Source: Paralvinella palmiformis (lineage: Eukaryota > Annelida > Polychaeta > Terebellida > Alvinellidae). From it: DNA of 64,000 bases. Below, piece by piece: positions 1 through 10,739 of the stretch. Location: assembly GCA_025642065.1 (NCBI GenBank), contig JAODUP010000270.1, positions 123,501 to 187,500 on the forward strand, given 5' to 3'. Numbering within the stretch: position 1 is the first letter of the stretch; every line of letters begins with the position of its first letter. Below the pieces are notes generated by a model that saw only the letters and a list, made by a program, of their open reading frames with translations, did not search any database and was not told where the DNA came from. Made by a program: the position numbers and the translations under genes.

Positions 1-460
1 GTATATACCTGTACACGTACATGGTATATACCTGTATGGCCATAAGCAGGTATGCAGACGCGCGCACGCAAGCAGACACACACACACACACACACATATC
101 TATATATATATATATATATATAGCTAAAGTATATCTATATATAGATGTTTACATACATGCAAAGTTAATGGCATCAATCAACGCTCAGTTAGATATAGAC
201 ACATGAATGCAGACATGTAAATATAGAAACATGACATTATCTATGCATACAGAAATATATGCATGTACGAACATGCACGTATGACAGATGCAGGACACGC
301 GCGCACGCACGCGCCCACACATACACTCTCACACACACACACACACACACACACACCATCATCTACATACACATATACATATATATATATATATATATAC
401 ACACAAATGTGACAGAAGCAATCATAAGGCCCATATATCAACAGAGCCACGCCGATTTAT
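1..460. repeat. Compound microsatellite cluster (CA)n and (TA)n
   Basis: Two compound arrays lie close together: (AC)n at about 75-96 followed by (TA)n at 101-122, and (CA)n at about 330-356 followed by (AT)n at 378-399. The sequence between them is rich in alternating purine-pyrimidine steps. The open frames here are translations of the repeats (Tyr-Ile and Thr-His runs), not genes. Confidence 0.9.
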
Positions 461-1179
461 CCATAATATCACAATTACGCCATAGTTCGTGCAGACGCCG
501 GCCAAGTTTCATTAACCTAACAACTGACATGTCGTGTTATCCTCCCACCACCCAAACACCCAAACACCCAACACCGCCGCCGCCACCACTGCCGCCATCA
601 CTGATCAATATGGTGGCAAACAGCTAGTCAGTCTCTGTAACAAGTAGCCATACTGATAGAGTGCAGGTCAGACAGGGCTCCGCTTAAAGTCATCTCGTAA
701 CATGGAAACAATAGCTGATATGCAGACATGTCAATGATGAGTCTGCTTGCCCACACTTGGCCCTAACGAATGCGCCCGTCGGCCGATGAGCCCATCCGCC
801 CGTCAGTCAGCCGAATGGCCCATGCCCATCGTTTGTACTGAGCATCCAGATCGAGGTGGGCATCTGTTTAGATATCTGCCAGTTTACCTGGCGATTGGAC
901 TGGATAATCCGAAACGAGGACACCAGCCGAATAAAGCGATAGACCACTTACTAATTGGGGCATGCCAACCGGGGTGTGGAGTTAGGCTGACACTTCACGG
1001 GCGGGGTGACGCATCGGCAAAGTGGTGTCAGATTGGCGAGATGTAAACTGATAACGAAATAAGTAGGACGAAGATGTATCACAAATATGACCTTTTAGGG
1101 ACTTTGAGGCCAAATTCAGGTCAACCTACTATTTATGATCTGTCAGATTTAACACAGAATGCCGTATGAAAGAGCGCTG
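461..1179. other. Unique non-coding stretch
   Basis: This is mixed-composition single-copy sequence with no repeat I recognise. A 99-codon open frame at 747-1046 on the plus strand has no domain I know and no flanking splice or translation signal, so I do not call it a gene. The last bases before 1180 form the left copy of the target-site duplication of the next SINE. Confidence 0.5.
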
Positions 1180-1378
1180 CGCCTCCGTGGTCTAACTGGT
1201 AGCGCGTTGGACCACAGATCACTATCACCGGAGTTCGAATCTCGGCGTGGGCATATCTGAAGGGTGTTTCATCTTTCACTTCATTTCATTACCTTTCGAG
1301 GTCGCTCGGCCCATTTAGCACAAAAGTGGTCGTAAAAACACCAATCATCGTCATCATCATCATCATCATCATCATCAC
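1176..1378 (+). mobile_element. SINE family 1 (tRNA-derived, ATC-tailed), full-length copy
   Basis: The element begins with a tRNA-like head: a pol III A box around the TGGTCTAACTGGTAGCG motif and a B box GTTCGAATCTC at about 1233-1243. A body of about 120 bp follows, with the family signatures GGTGTTTCATC, CATTACCTTT, GGTCGCTCGGCCCATTTAG and CGTAAAA. It ends in a (CAT)n tail. A perfect 10-bp direct repeat, ATGAAAGAGC, flanks it at 1166-1175 and 1379-1388, as expected for insertion by LINE-type target-primed reverse transcription. The same head and body recur at least nine more times in the window. The element has no coding capacity. Confidence 0.92.
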
Positions 1379-1776
1379 ATGAAAGAGCATATAATGTATT
1401 GCTGAAAAGTTTCCCTTCAATTCAACAATTTCACAGACTGCTGAAAACGTCGCATTATCTACGTAAATATTAGGTAAACTAAATGAAGTTCATCAATATG
1501 GTGGCACGTTAATTAAACTTCGGATCCGAGTTTGAAACCCTGCACTCTCGATTGATCTTTCCTTCTCATGGTAGTTAACTGAGGCACAAATAAATACCGC
1601 AGTTGATGAGGCTGACTACTGTGACTACTGATGACTACTGTGACTACTGATGACTACTGTGACTTAAGTAAACGTAAGTGAAACATGGAAATAGTGTATA
1701 CTTCCTGGAAGTCGAAAATTAGGAATTGAACTAAACTGATCTATAAACGAGGACAGCCAGCAACAAGGAATAAAAT
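1379..1776. other. Unique sequence with a short 19-bp tandem repeat
   Basis: This is mostly single-copy sequence. At about 1612-1664 a 19-bp unit built from two TGACTACTG blocks is repeated two and a half times. Nothing else was recognised. Confidence 0.55.
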
Positions 1777-1962
1777 GAGTGAGTGAGTGAGTGAGTGAGT
1801 GTTTCGTTTAGCCTCGCTGCTAGTCACACCTGGATATATAGCGGCGGGGTGACCACTAGCCAAATGTCCCGCAAACACAGGTAAGGGTTGGATTCGAACT
1901 TTGAGTTGGGGGTTTGCGACATGGTACCTTAACCATTGCGCTATCGGTACATCGACGTGTTT
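1777..1962 (-). mobile_element. SINE family 2 (tRNA-derived), ACTC-tailed copy
   Basis: Read on the minus strand, an A-box-like segment (1931-1949) is followed by a B box GTTCGAATCC (1890-1899). A body follows that contains TACCTGTGTTTGCGGGACA, then ATATATCCAGGTGTGAC, then GCGAGGCTAA. The element ends in an (ACTC)n tail, seen on the plus strand as (GAGT)n at 1777-1800. The same order of blocks is found at 10517-10684, 15171-15362 and 26258-26436. No clear target-site duplication was seen. Confidence 0.75.
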
Positions 1963-2039
1963 GTTGAGTACCCGACTGAGTACACAGTTGTTGAAGATAT
2001 GAAGCCTGATTACTGATAGAGATACTGGAATATTCCGTC

Positions 2040-2114
2040 TAATCATATTGTGTTCCATCTAGTCACATTGTGTTCCATCTAGTCACATTGTGTTCCGTCT
2101 AGTCACATTGTGTT
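2040..2114. repeat. 20-bp tandem repeat
   Basis: About three and a half nearly identical copies of a 20-bp unit containing TCACATTGTGTTCC and TCTAG lie immediately upstream of a larger degenerate array. Some words (TCTA, ACA) are shared with that array, so the two may be related. Confidence 0.85.
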
Positions 2115-2194
2115 TTTGTGATTTTATTGACAAATATCAATAATATCTGTAATGATTTAACACATAAGACTTAATGTAAGAACAACACCGACGA

Positions 2195-2990
2195 CTTATA
2201 ATGGGACTCCATCTAACACATAATGTCTAAAATCATTACCCTGTCTAACACTGTCTAATACAGTGACTATGTATAACACATAAAGTCTAAAATCATTACC
2301 CTGTCTAACCCTGTCTAATACAGTGATTCTGTATAACACATAATGTCTAACTTTATGACCTTGTCTAACACATAATGTCTAACTTCATGATTCTGTCTAA
2401 CACATAATGTCTAATATTATGACTCTGTCTAACACCGTCTAATAAGGTCAGTCTGTCTAACACACGATGTTTAACATAATGACTCTGTCTAACACAGTCT
2501 AACACAGTGACTAGTCTAGTACATAATGTTTAATATTATGACTGTCTAATACTGTGTAACACAGTGACTTTGTCTAATATATGTCTAACAATATAATTCT
2601 GTCTAAGATGATAACTCCATCTATGATGACCTAACATCATGACTCGATCCAACACTGTCTATCATTATGACACGGTCTAACAAAGTCACTTTCTCCGGCA
2701 CATTGTCTAAAATTATGACACCGTCTAACAGTATTACTTCTGTCTAACATGGTCTAACACAGTGACTCTGTCTAACACACTATCTAAAATTATATCAGTG
2801 TCTAGCATCAGCAATTTTACGCTGAAATCGTCCAACATCACAACATCACCATGATGCCATTTAACAATGTCTAACACGATGGCTCCATCAGCACTGTTTA
2901 TATTATGAGACTGTCTAACATTATGACACTGTCTAACATTAACACAATGTCTAACATTTTGACTCTAACGACTATTATAACGAGTTTACC
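2195..2990. repeat. Degenerate minisatellite, unit about 32 bp
   Basis: The words GTCTAACAC, ATAATGTCTAAC and ATTATGACTCT recur through about 800 bp. The clearest units, near 2336-2460, repeat at about 32 bp; elsewhere units have been partly deleted or shortened. The variation suggests an old array. Short open frames rich in Leu-Ser-Asn-Ile arise from the repeat and are not genes. Confidence 0.85.
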
Positions 2991-3044
2991 TAACAACGCT
3001 TATTACCTGGATTCTGTCCAATACGGACAAGGCTCTTACCGGAA

Positions 3045-3401
3045 GTGGACATACACACACACACACACACACACGCACACACACAGAGAGAGAGTGACCC
3101 ATTTCTGGTGACATGGTGACAAGCCAAGAGAACAACCACCCCCCCTCCTCCCTTCACTAACCCGGACAGCATTAATCACGATCTTTCACTAAGCCAGACG
3201 CTGCACTAAACGCCTTTCACCTGTCTACGGCTCGGGATCGTACAGAAATCACTCATCCATCGATGCCAATACCTGTGTATCAGTAGCCAGCCGTCGACCT
3301 CGTGTGACAGAAATGATAAATATGTGATTTGATTACACATCAAAAGGCCACACCGGTCGGCCAGAGCCAATACAGACGGCTTATCGGTTACGACCGGGGC
3401 T

Positions 3402-3450
<49 letters not shown>

Positions 3451-3455
3451 ATCTA
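3045..3455. repeat. Microsatellites (AC)n(AG)n around a short unique segment
   Basis: (AC)n followed by (AG)n occurs at about 3050-3094, and (CA)n followed by a longer (GA)n at about 3404-3440. The roughly 300 bp between them is unique, with a C-rich run near 3139-3150. No gene was seen. Confidence 0.85.
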
Positions 3456-4096
3456 ACACCAGAGGTCGCCCATCAACGCCAACACATACCGAAATCAGTA
3501 GATCGAGTATTGCCGGTTCTGGTAACAAAAGCCACAACTTTCTTATCTCTTCGTGCGCCGTAAACTTCAAGCAATTAGTTCTGATACACAACAGACAAAT
3601 TGAGGTAGTTTTTATCCAGGTAACCAGCTAGCTAGGTACGTACATAGGTAGTTTGAGATATTTTTTTGGGGGGGTGGTTCGAATGGAGCTTTAACCTGAT
3701 TTACATACCTGTGAAATGTAATTCAGCGTGTGTGTGTTGGATTGGTGGCTATATTAAAGCTGTACTTACAAGCGCATGACTGTGGACATATTTAATTCCT
3801 GCCGTCATGAAGTGAACGTAAATAGTCAGTATGCTAAAAGTCCAGGGTAGTGGTGGTAGCAGCGCGTATAGACCACAGCAGTCCGGGGTAGTAGAAGTAG
3901 TAAGTAGCCCGTGAAGACAACCGGGAGCCCTCGGCAGCGAAAACAGTAGTAGTAGTAGTAGTAGTACTAGATGTAGTAGACCGTAGACGAGCCAGAAGTC
4001 CAGGTAAGTCACACGGTAGTAAGTACGCGGCCACTCCTCTTACTACAAGCCCATCTATCACCATCTCATAAACTGTGTACCCGCAAACACCGCCGG
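3456..4096. other. Unique sequence with an (AGT)n array
   Basis: A T-run to G-run junction lies at 3660-3673 and an (AGT)n trinucleotide array at about 3947-3966, with looser AGT words from 3850. No gene was recognised. Long open frames on the minus strand here are encoded through the AGT repeat. Confidence 0.6.
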
Positions 4097-4097
4097 C

Positions 4098-4152
4098 TGA
4101 GCTAAGCCTCAGCTGGTCACACCCCGGACATGTCTGGTAGTAGTCACGCCGA
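4098..4152 (-). mobile_element. SINE family 2 fragment (3' block only)
   Basis: On the minus strand this short segment carries ACATGTCCGGGGTGTGACC and then GAGGCTTAG. These correspond to the conserved 3' block (ATATGTCCGAGGTGTGAC ... GAGGCTAA) of the family 2 copies at 1777, 15171 and 26258. No tRNA-like head is present, so this is a truncated or eroded copy. Confidence 0.5.
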
Positions 4153-4169
4153 AGACGGACAGCCATCAA

Positions 4170-4870
4170 CCAACACGGAGCCCTTCGCGGACAGCACACA
4201 CAGACAAACACGGGGACAGACACGGACACATACAGACAGTCAGAGAGACAACACACCGACCGACTGACCGACCGACCGACCAGTGAGCGGTCAGTGAGCC
4301 GGCAAATCGTTCGTCGGGCACCAACCAAGGCCTCCCCGATTACGTACCGACAGCGGCGTACGATCGGCGTCCGGCCTCGACGAGCTAACAACGTCCAGTT
4401 CGATAAACAATCGGCACACGACGGTGCCGCCCCCGTAGAGGTCGTTCACGAGACGCGACACCTAGCGGAGATCACCTACCCTCGGATGGTCGTATTCCGC
4501 CAGTTGGACAGGTCATGGTACGCTCCTCCTCCTCCTCCTCCACGTCGTCCATTCACCGAGTTCTTGGCCATCTCCCTCATCAGTACGGCCCCCGACCACG
4601 AGATGGCGACAAACGACGACGACCGTCCAACTTCCGGTAAATCATGGCCAGACCTAGCCCGCAATGACGTCGACGATGATGATGACGAGAAGTCGCAGAC
4701 TTTGCCGAGCTCGGCGTCAATTGTTCGGTTCGCGGTGTCGTGTCGGGCGGCGCGTGTCGGGCGGCGTCCACGCTCTGACCACAGGAGACTGGCCCGGCAA
4801 GCGACGACAACGGCAAATCCTACGCCAGACAACCATTAAATATTTATCGGAGCTTGGCAATGTATAATTT
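4170..4870. other. CpG-rich unique block
   Basis: This block is GC- and CpG-rich, with short repeats (ACCG at about 4257-4282, CTC at 4517-4540, GAT at 4675-4685). An open frame of 181 codons runs on the plus strand (4294-4839), and frames of 118 and 185 codons overlap it on the minus strand. The plus-strand product has a proline run and an aspartate run, and no domain I know. Overlapping open frames on both strands are what GC-rich DNA gives by chance. A promoter or unmethylated CpG region is a possible alternative. Confidence 0.4.
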
Positions 4871-4989
4871 TTGGTCTAATCAGTGTTGGCTGTCTACTGA
4901 CTGACTGACTGGCTGTGCCGTACGTATGACAAGGGAGGCCCGACTCGCCGTGTGTTACGCTAGCTGCTGGCAGCAACGAGAGACGGGGA

Positions 4990-5085
4990 ATGCCCTGTCA
5001 GGGAGAGAGAGAGAGAGAGACACGCGCCAAGCTAGGGATTCCCTCAGCCACCGCTCCTGTACTACAACAATCACGAGCCCCATTG

Positions 5086-5118
<33 letters not shown>

Positions 5119-5260
5119 TACGTACTCACACACACATCACCGCGCTGATAGGCTAACCACCACCGCCACTACCATCATCAGTACCACTAGCACCATCCTA
5201 CTGCCACGGCAAGCCTCCACCTCTCCACGTGCGTGTGTGTGTGCGTGTGTGTGTGTAAGA
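4990..5260. repeat. Microsatellites (GA)n and (TG)n
   Basis: (GA)n lies at about 5001-5020, (TG)n at 5086-5114 and a second (GT)n at about 5230-5257. Unique sequence separates them. Confidence 0.85.
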
Positions 5261-5494
5261 CATACCCTAGGAAGCAGACAACAGCCATTACGAGTACAGT
5301 GTACTGTGATGGAGGGAACACCACCGGGGAGAGAGCCCCGACGTCTATGGCATGTGCTACCAGAGAGAGGTAGGTCATCACTGGTAGTAACTCCCGCCAA
5401 TCTAAGAACATATCTATGGCATTCAGACATCTGGCTTACTACGGAGAACATGGATACGTGTTCTGGTCCTGCTCTCATCGCGTAGACCAAGTCA

Positions 5495-5720
5495 TTCTAA
5501 TAGGATAACGGGTAGACTACGGCACAGTAGCTATACCGGGTAGACTGAAGCACGGCAGGGTAGACTGAGGTTCACAGTTCGGTAAACTGAGGCTCGGATC
5601 CTACAGTAGACTAAGGCACAATAAACAGTAGCCCGTGGTTCATTGTACCCGATAGCCTGAGGCTCAGAACCCGGTAGACTTTGGCACAGAACTCAGCAGA
5701 CTGGGAAAATTATCCGTTGG
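5495..5720. repeat. Degenerate minisatellite with unit around 30 bp
   Basis: The words GGTAGACTGAGG, GTAGACTAAGGCAC, GTAAACTGAGGCTC and GTAGACTTTGGCAC recur every 25-40 bp. Related words persist weakly to about 5850. This is an old tandem array that has lost its register. Confidence 0.65.
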
Positions 5721-6480
5721 GATGAGGGACCATAAGAGGCGGGTTAGGGAATTTAACATAATGAGAACAGCTAAGTTGAGTAAACTGTGGCACAGCATCT
5801 TGCGAAGCAGAAATATCGTAGATGAGGTACACTAAGGAACTGCAAACATCTCTGATAGCTTGAGGCCCTGTACCTCCTAGGCAATGCCAATCATGACGAG
5901 GTACTATCCCTGATTGTCAGGTAAACGTTAAGTGTCAACTAGTCAAAGCTAACTCGACATCCAAGTATGAACAGATGAATCCGTGTACGTTTATGTGTAC
6001 GCGGTATGCAGCACCATATATCGACATACTTATGTATATCTATTAATCCAATCAGTGTGTCTGCGGGTGTGTGCACGTTTGTATGTTTAGCCAATTAAAC
6101 ACAGCATGTCTGCAAAAACATACAGAGACAGGGGGACGAGCATGCACATACTCTCAAATGCATTTATGCAATCGATCCAACGCACTCATCAATTTCCAAT
6201 CGTGCTCGTGCACAGACTCGCACAGACATTCCTTAAATCAGACTCATCAAACCAGCCAATGGCCATTGGGCAAGAAAGAACAGTTACGTTTAAATACGGT
6301 TACATGTTACCTTCGTTTACACGATCCACCTGTCTATTCCACTCCAGGGTGTGGTACCACTAAACCACCCATTAACCCGCATACCCACCAACCACGCATC
6401 CACCCAGACATCCACACACACACACACACACACACCACCACCCACCAGCCTCACCCAGCCACATCCCTCCCTACCATGCA
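5721..6480. other. Unique sequence ending in a (CA)n microsatellite
   Basis: This is single-copy sequence with (AC)n at about 6412-6434 flanked by CCACC-rich DNA. A 138-codon open frame (6071-6487) passes through the CA repeat and is not regarded as a gene. Confidence 0.55.
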
Positions 6481-7140
6481 CAAATAATGAAACCAATCCA
6501 CTGCTACATTAGTTAAGGGCAAGACGCAATCAGCTTACATATCGGTATTTAGAACGAGCCCAAGAGGCATCGAGATTAACCGCAGACTTCCGGTTTGGCA
6601 GACGAGCGCGCCGTAGGTCGGCCATATAGGCGGCGAATGATGGAATATGGAGATATATTAATGGCCATTTACCAATATACATCAATCAGATCGGATGAGA
6701 TCTACGTTCGGTGCGGGCAACATTACCATCCGCTATCCGGCTCGTGATGTTCCGCGGCCGAAGTTCATCATCGGCCACGGCGGCGACGATCCGAAAAATG
6801 CCGAACGAAGGCGAAGCCAACTCCATTCCATCTGCTCCCGCGGGATCGGGTCCCTCCGTATGGCGGGCACGATGACGGTGTGTCTCGTCGTTTATTTACA
6901 ATCGACCACCGATCATCACGACCGCGATATATCAGCATCTCGACTCAGCTCCGTTGTGCCGAGATTTGGCGCCGAGAGGGCAGACGACATTAATAGGCAG
7001 ACGACCACGCAATGGGGTTAACGTCAGATAATGGTCGTAAATCTGGGAATGTACCTCAATACAAAAATGGAGAGGTGTACTTAACTGAATCGTAACCGCA
7101 TTTTCGCAATCGTCTTTTTTCAAAAAATTATACAAATGAT
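6481..7140. other. GC-rich unique block, candidate regulatory DNA
   Basis: The sequence at about 6560-7020 is CpG-rich and free of repeats, and then turns AT-rich. A 108-codon frame at 6695-7021 has no recognised domain. Blocks of this kind recur in the window and are the most likely places for conserved non-coding elements. That is an inference from composition only. Confidence 0.35.
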
Positions 7141-8640
7141 ATTATTTCACTTTTAACAATATTTCTTCAATAAATAAACAGCAGAATGAGTAACTAACAC
7201 AAACACTATTGATTCATCGTTCACTGAACACCGTATTAAATTTTGTTGCAATTCGATGAGTGTATTTTGGGATGTGTTTTTCCCAAGTAGCCTACATCTC
7301 TTTAGATTTATGTCACATTTGTGTTTTGTCCAAGTAAATCTCTTTACGACTTTAGATTTCATTCCCAGGGTTCCAATTCGCTTCCGATCATCAGGAGGAT
7401 GTTGATGATGAGACGTTCGATTTTCACCATTTTCGCGATCACCATTCAATTCAGGGATATTTTTATCCTCTCGCGTGACAGCCGTGATGATCCCTTTCTG
7501 GTATTAAGACAGCTGAGGTGTAATAATGATCAGGTCTGACGGACATTACATCACGGTTATACGTTATTGTTTTGATGGCCTTCCAAGGAGAATCCTATTA
7601 CAATCGATGGGATGTGTTTGTACGGTAATAAAGACGATATTACGCTGCCTTTTAAGATTATAATGTACGCCATCCCGGTGACACGTCGATGACAACGTGA
7701 GTGGCCATTTCTTTCACGTCGTGTTTGTACTTGGCGGAGTCTTAAATCAAGTAGTATCAAATTGCAATCAAAGATTGTACAACAACAAGCTAGACTGTTG
7801 ACACACACACACACACAATCTCTCTCTCTCTCTCTCTCTCTGTATGTGTGTGTGTGTGGCTGTGTATGTACACGCTCTATACCCCAGTATTTTATGGCAC
7901 ACACCACGAAATGTGTCCAGTAAACCATACACCTTATGCACGTACAATTTAAACTCGTTCTGTACCATAATGTACACCACAATTGTAGTATGCTGGCCAT
8001 TATAATCTGTGTATAATTCGAATGGTACAGTTCATGCATGCTATACAAACACACCGTATTGCGTCTACTGAGTTTCATCAACTGACAGTTAACCCAGTTA
8101 GCCCTTTACTGTGTGTGTGTGTGTGTTCGTGTGTGTGTGTGCCAAGACCAGTACACTTGCTATGTACCAACATATCCAACTTACTCTCCGACCAGCTTGA
8201 AACATTCTAATTTAAAACTAGATTAAATACAACCGAAGTACCGGTTTGGCATTTATAGAGTGCCATATATCGCTTTCATAAAATCGTCCATGGGCACTTC
8301 GGCATTACTTAGCTGACATTACACTGGCTGATTCTGTCTAGTTTTCAACTCTCAGTTGCCAGATGAGTAACACGCACGAAGTATCTTCCACACAAATCCC
8401 ACTTACTGGAGAGTCGGGTACTTTTTAGAGCATCGTTCAACTTCAAGGCCTGATCAGGAAATGAACGTTTAAGGTGCGTGCATACACAAATCTAAGGTAT
8501 CCGGGTGATTGCTGATCATCAGCCTTACAACTGGCTCGCGTGGCCTATGAGTAGTGGCGGATCTTGGTCCTGAAACTACCATTACTATCACTGTCTACCA
8601 TATCACCTGAGCTACATCTGATCATCGTTTCTGATATTAA
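7141..8640. other. Unique sequence with two compound microsatellites
   Basis: (AC)n(TC)n(TG)n lies at 7800-7858 and (GT)n at about 8110-8142. The rest is single-copy sequence of average composition. I see no gene and no transposon coding region. Confidence 0.6.
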
Positions 8641-8691
8641 CTATATCTCATAACTGTAGCAAGTTTAAGTTCTGGATGGGTTTGTTTTGTG

Positions 8692-8719
8692 TGGGGTTTT
8701 TTTTTTGGGGGGGGGGGGC
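8692..8719. repeat. Poly(T)-poly(G) junction
   Basis: A run of about nine T passes directly into a run of about twelve G. The same junction, on one strand or the other, recurs at about 3660, 9571, 16386, 57041 and 62400. Confidence 0.9.
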
Positions 8720-9570
8720 CTCAACTATGCACTCTGTATCTTTTGAACAATGGGAAATTGGAGAGGGTGAGAAATTTATTCGATTGTATTTTGGCTGCTT
8801 TTGAAAAACCTTTACGTTGTGATTTTCTTTTCCATAAAACAAAAGGATACACGTTTGTGGGAAATCATTATTTTTTGCATCGCGTTTCAAATAAAATTGG
8901 ATACTCAAAGATTATGACTGGATATTATAATCTGAAATACATGCTAACTATAATCTGATAAGGAAATTGCACCTCGTATCAACCTCATATAATTGAACAA
9001 CAGAATACATCTTTCTACCGTGACTCGGCTAGCTTCAACAAAGTTGCTAAAATGTCGGCACCTATTTGATGATATATTTCAATGAATGACTCGCCTAATT
9101 AATTATATTTAAAGAATAAATTTAATGAAATCATCACTGTTTAGACTTCAGATCCGAGAACAAAGGGAATCGGTTTTAAAATTGTGTGCGCACACGTGCA
9201 CACACACACACACACACACACACACCCATACGCCACAGATGACCAGCTCTAAAACGCTAACATCAAAAAGCCAAGATAAAAATCAAATTACGGGTGAAAT
9301 TCAACCAAAGCAAAAAGGCTCGTTAAAACCAAGAATCGTGTTATCTGTATCGAGAAAACACGTTTACTGACAGACAAGCTAGAAGATTGACTGCTAAATA
9401 GTACGATGAACAGGGACATAAAAACGCGCATGCGCGCCGGCGCGCGCACACGTCCACACAATGGTAAAGTAGGACAAACAGAAAGGAAACGCACGCAAAG
9501 GCGAACATACACATTCATGTACACGCGCAAGTTTATAGCAGTAGATGAGGATTAATTGATTGTTCTCGCA
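8720..9570. other. AT-rich unique sequence, (CA)n and a GC-alternating patch
   Basis: AT-rich DNA is interrupted by (CA)n at about 9196-9225 and by an alternating GC patch (GCGCATGCGCGCCGGCGCGCG) near 9427-9447, which could adopt Z-DNA. No gene was seen. Confidence 0.55.
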
Positions 9571-10482
9571 ACCCCCCCCCCAAAAAAAAAGACAACAACC
9601 CAGGACGAACACCAGTCTGTCTTATTCCGTAAAAAAACCAGAATGTTTTCTGTATCAGTATGGTGACGTATGGAGGTGGGGACGTTGTAAGCTAAGTCCG
9701 ATTATTACATTATACCGTAACAGGCCGCTTATAGACCATTAATCTTGTGACCATAATAAGGTAAATGTCTAATATCGCGTGGAACTATTACGAACATAAT
9801 AAGGTAAGCTGGAGGAAAGTGGACTGATGGAAGTGGACAGTCGTTGAGGAGACAGACAGTCACGCGGAAACAGTCGGAACAGACAGTCAGTCTGGAAGAA
9901 GAAACGGCCATCCAGAAAGAAACCGGCAACCGAGGAGAAAAAATTAACAATCCGAAATAAATAGGTCCTCCGTGAGAAACGGACAATCTGGATCGAGCGC
10001 CGGAAGAAAGCGTGACCGGCGGAAGGTCTGCGAGAAAAGGAGACAGTCAAGTCGTACGAGGAACAAGACAAGAATAGACTGTACACGTTGAGGAGACCCT
10101 CTAGTATGACTTCAGGTGTACACGGGCACTAAGTGTGTTAGATCGAGTTACCTGGAAAAAGTAAAACAGCCGAACCAGTGCTGCCGGTTCAAAGACGTGA
10201 GGAGAAAGACAACAGATTATCAGGTAATATTATCTAGCGGCTTGTTTGGCGGGACTCCAAACATCAAGGAAGGGAGCAAATTATGGTCGGTTATAACTGG
10301 TCACGTTACCACAGCAATGAGATGAAAAACTGACCCTCTCAGAGTACGAGGGGGGGGGAGAGGTCGGGGGGAAGGTCGGGAGGGAGAAATGATATAATGT
10401 ATAAGTTGGCCATAAAAGTATCCGCACACACAAAACGGTGATAAAATTATATAGGGATAGTTCTGAATTATTTTAATATCGA

Positions 10483-10484
<2 letters not shown>
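9571..10484. other. Purine-rich unique stretch
   Basis: This begins with a C-run to A-run junction (9571-9590). From about 9790 to 10110 the plus strand is notably purine-rich, with loosely repeated GACAGTC, GGAGA and GAAAC words. A G-run occurs near 10351-10380. No coding evidence was found; the minus-strand frames here (85 and 105 codons) translate the skewed composition into Ser/Phe/Arg-rich peptides. Confidence 0.5.

Positions 10485-10516
<32 letters not shown>
10485..10516. repeat. (CT)n microsatellite, likely tail of the adjacent SINE
   Basis: This is a pure CT run of about 32 bp. It abuts the 3' end of the minus-strand family 2 element that follows, so it probably derives from that element's tail. 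Confidence 0.85.
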
Positions 10517-10518
<2 letters not shown>

Positions 10519-10686
10519 AGGGGATCGGGATCATTGGCGAGGTGGCGACGATTGCGTTCAGTCGATCCGAGCCGTTTAGCCGCCACTCCATCGAGGAACG
10601 AACATCCGACAAACACAGGTATAGGCGAGCTGGATTCGTTCGCGAGGCGGCGCTCCGAAACCGCCGCACCATCGGAACGCCCACAG
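10517..10686 (-). mobile_element. SINE family 2, diverged copy
   Basis: On the minus strand an A-box-like segment (10660-10676, TCCGATGGTGCGGCGGT) is followed by a weak B box GCGAACGAATCC (10632-10643). Next comes TACCTGTGTTTGTCGGATG, which matches the family 2 copy at 1777 almost base for base, and then GGCGGCTAAACGG. The B box is decayed relative to GTTCGAATCC, so this copy is probably no longer transcribed. The (CT)n run at 10485-10516 sits where the tail should be. Confidence 0.65.
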
Positions 10687-10739
10687 GTAGCAACGTATGA
10701 GAAGACATAGGAAGCAAGGTCACGGTAGAAAGGTCATTT

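Noticed and set aside
1181..1255. tRNA gene at the start of family 1
   Set aside because: The acceptor stem does not pair well, the sequence continues into a conserved non-tRNA body and tail, and it is flanked by a target-site duplication, so it is a SINE head.
4294..4839. 181-codon open frame on the plus strand
   Set aside because: CpG-rich DNA has few stop codons, long frames overlap on the other strand (3834-4391 and 4476-4832), the product has only low-complexity Pro and Asp runs, and no domain is recognised.
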